This document shows, piece by piece, positions 62,665 to 64,000 of a stretch of DNA of 64,000 nt. A program made the position numbers and the translations under genes. Each line of letters opens with the position of its first letter. The first letter of the stretch is position 1. The stretch spans positions 16,753,207 to 16,817,206 of the forward strand of contig CM072152.1 of NCBI GenBank assembly GCA_036850595.1. Reading direction: 5' to 3'. The notes beneath the pieces are model-generated. The model was not told the DNA's origin. It did no database searches and was given only the letters and a program-made list of their open reading frames with translations. Source of the stretch: Rhyacichthys aspro (Eukaryota; Chordata; Actinopteri; Gobiiformes; Rhyacichthyidae).

Positions 62665-64000
62665 CTGGAAGGACAGTGGAAATTAAGTTTAAAAATAATG
62701 CAGATAAATAATGCACTTTACATAAGTGATTCTGATGTGCATCTATTCATCAGCCTTTTTGTATTCCTTTGAGATGATCCATTGTGGTAGTTTTTAGTAA
62801 GGTTGTTTTGGTTTTTTTTACAGTCAAAAAGTCTTGCTTGTTTAGCAAATGGTCAGCTGTATAATGATGCGTTGGATGCCCACACTTTTTGAATTACATT
62901 AATTTAATCTACTTTTACAGACCCAGAGTATGTTATAATATGCTAAATAGCACATGCTAGAAAATGTATCCAAAGAAAGCCTTTGGGCTAAAATAAAAAC
63001 GGCCATCTGAACATGATTAAGTCTGTCCTGCTTCAGTGTGTGTGACTTTCATGTCTGGCCAGGACACACTTCATTTAAAATGGTAAATTTGTAGCAGATT
63101 GGACAGCCTCTGATCACAAGTATGAAAGCAGACAAAGGAACAGTTCTGCGTGTCTAGAAAGATACAAGATGGCACACTTAAAGCCTGTGCACAAATCTGC
63201 CTTTGGTTACCACCTAAAAAGTCTGCTACATTCATTATCCAGGACCAGCTGTAGGAATGGCAAAGTCCATGCAAACACACGAAAGCCATTCACATGAAAA
63301 GGGACCATGTTTAAAGGAAGTGAACCTGCACCACTGAAAGCATGCCATGAACTTTAGGTGATGATGGTTTGACGTGTGAAGGCTGTCAGCACAGATCAGA
63401 GAGGCAGACAGAGATTTTTTGCCAGATTCTCTCCACAGAGTGATTTTAAATTGTGGATTTTACTAGCCTTGGCTGCTGTAAATGAAAAATGTATTTATAG
63501 TGATGAGCTGCTAATCTAAATTATCACTATACATGGTCCAAAGGGCTTAAAGCATCTGTAACATGTGAGGTGTTCAAACTAAAGGCTTCCTTTTATTTAA
63601 AGGGAAAACATGGTATTAGTGTTTATGTGACAGTGGATGACTGCGACTTAGCACTTATCTTTGTTTGTGCGCAGGTCTTTGCAGTGGGCTTGTTATTCAT
63701 ACAATCAGTTCACAGAGGCCTGCTGTGTTAATCTCCCAGCTCCACAATGGACTGTTTTTAGCCCACTCCTCATTTAGCTTGATGGCCTCACCAAATGTAG
63801 AGCCTGGTCTGTATAAACACAGAGCAGTTGCTTCAAAGACCCCTCACTGGTCAGCTCTGGGACCAGTGGGTTAAGTAGTGCTTACATTGGGCAACCATTG
63901 AACAGTGGGAACAGAGACTATTACCATTCATTTTACCAAATAAGCTGTACATTCACAGCCATAGGTGCATTCATTTGTGTTGTAGACAAGACCACACTAA
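62665..64000. other. Upstream part of the RhoGEF gene or its intron 1, nothing certain
   Basis: The first recognised RhoGEF coding exon begins with an acceptor at 62665-62666, so this stretch is probably intron, with the start-codon exon either in it or beyond the window. One ATG followed by GT on the minus strand (ATG at 63927-63925) has the correct phase, but the donor (GTAATA) is weak. I see no other gene. Confidence 0.4.

Overview
The window is nuclear DNA from a ray-finned fish, most likely a percomorph teleost. It shows spliced genes with GT/AG introns, small exons in AT-rich DNA, fish-style type II keratins, and repeats of teleost type: a TA-flanked MITE-like element, a Tc1 transposase relic and short tRNA-like (SINE-like) repeats. 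There are no bacterial, phage or CRISPR features. Five protein-coding genes can be reconstructed exon by exon, and every internal splice phase agrees.

Layout. 1.2-5.1 kb (+): a nine-exon type II keratin (546 aa) with an unusual Glu/Lys-rich tail. 14.8-17.9 kb (+): a second nine-exon type II keratin (511 aa) with Gly/Ser/Tyr-rich head and tail. 18.5-32.7 kb: no recognisable gene; it holds a 615-bp MITE-like transposon and a probable retroposon fragment. 32.9-41.5 kb (+): vstm2l, a secreted V-set protein (203 aa) with a 6.7-kb first intron. 42.8-49.6 kb (-): a 13-exon tissue-type transglutaminase (tgm2, 679 aa) with an intact Cys-His-Asp triad. 51.0-62.7 kb (-): 22 coding exons (1831 codons, start codon not found) of a large Rho guanine-nucleotide exchange factor of the PLEKHG4/quattro/ARHGEF40/KIAA1755 family. 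The order and orientation vstm2l(+), tgm2(-), RhoGEF(-) match VSTM2L-TGM2-KIAA1755 on human 20q11.23, so the last gene is most likely the KIAA1755 orthologue.

The genes do not form an operon or pathway. The two keratins are tandem paralogues whose products would need type I partners encoded elsewhere. The other three genes are a conserved synteny block.

I found no convincing undescribed system. The observations most worth checking are patchy near-identity between the two keratins (gene-conversion signature), an in-frame 87-nt intron in the RhoGEF that could be retained, the acidic keratin tail, loss of the genes that separate VSTM2L from TGM2 in human, and several small repeats and hairpins.
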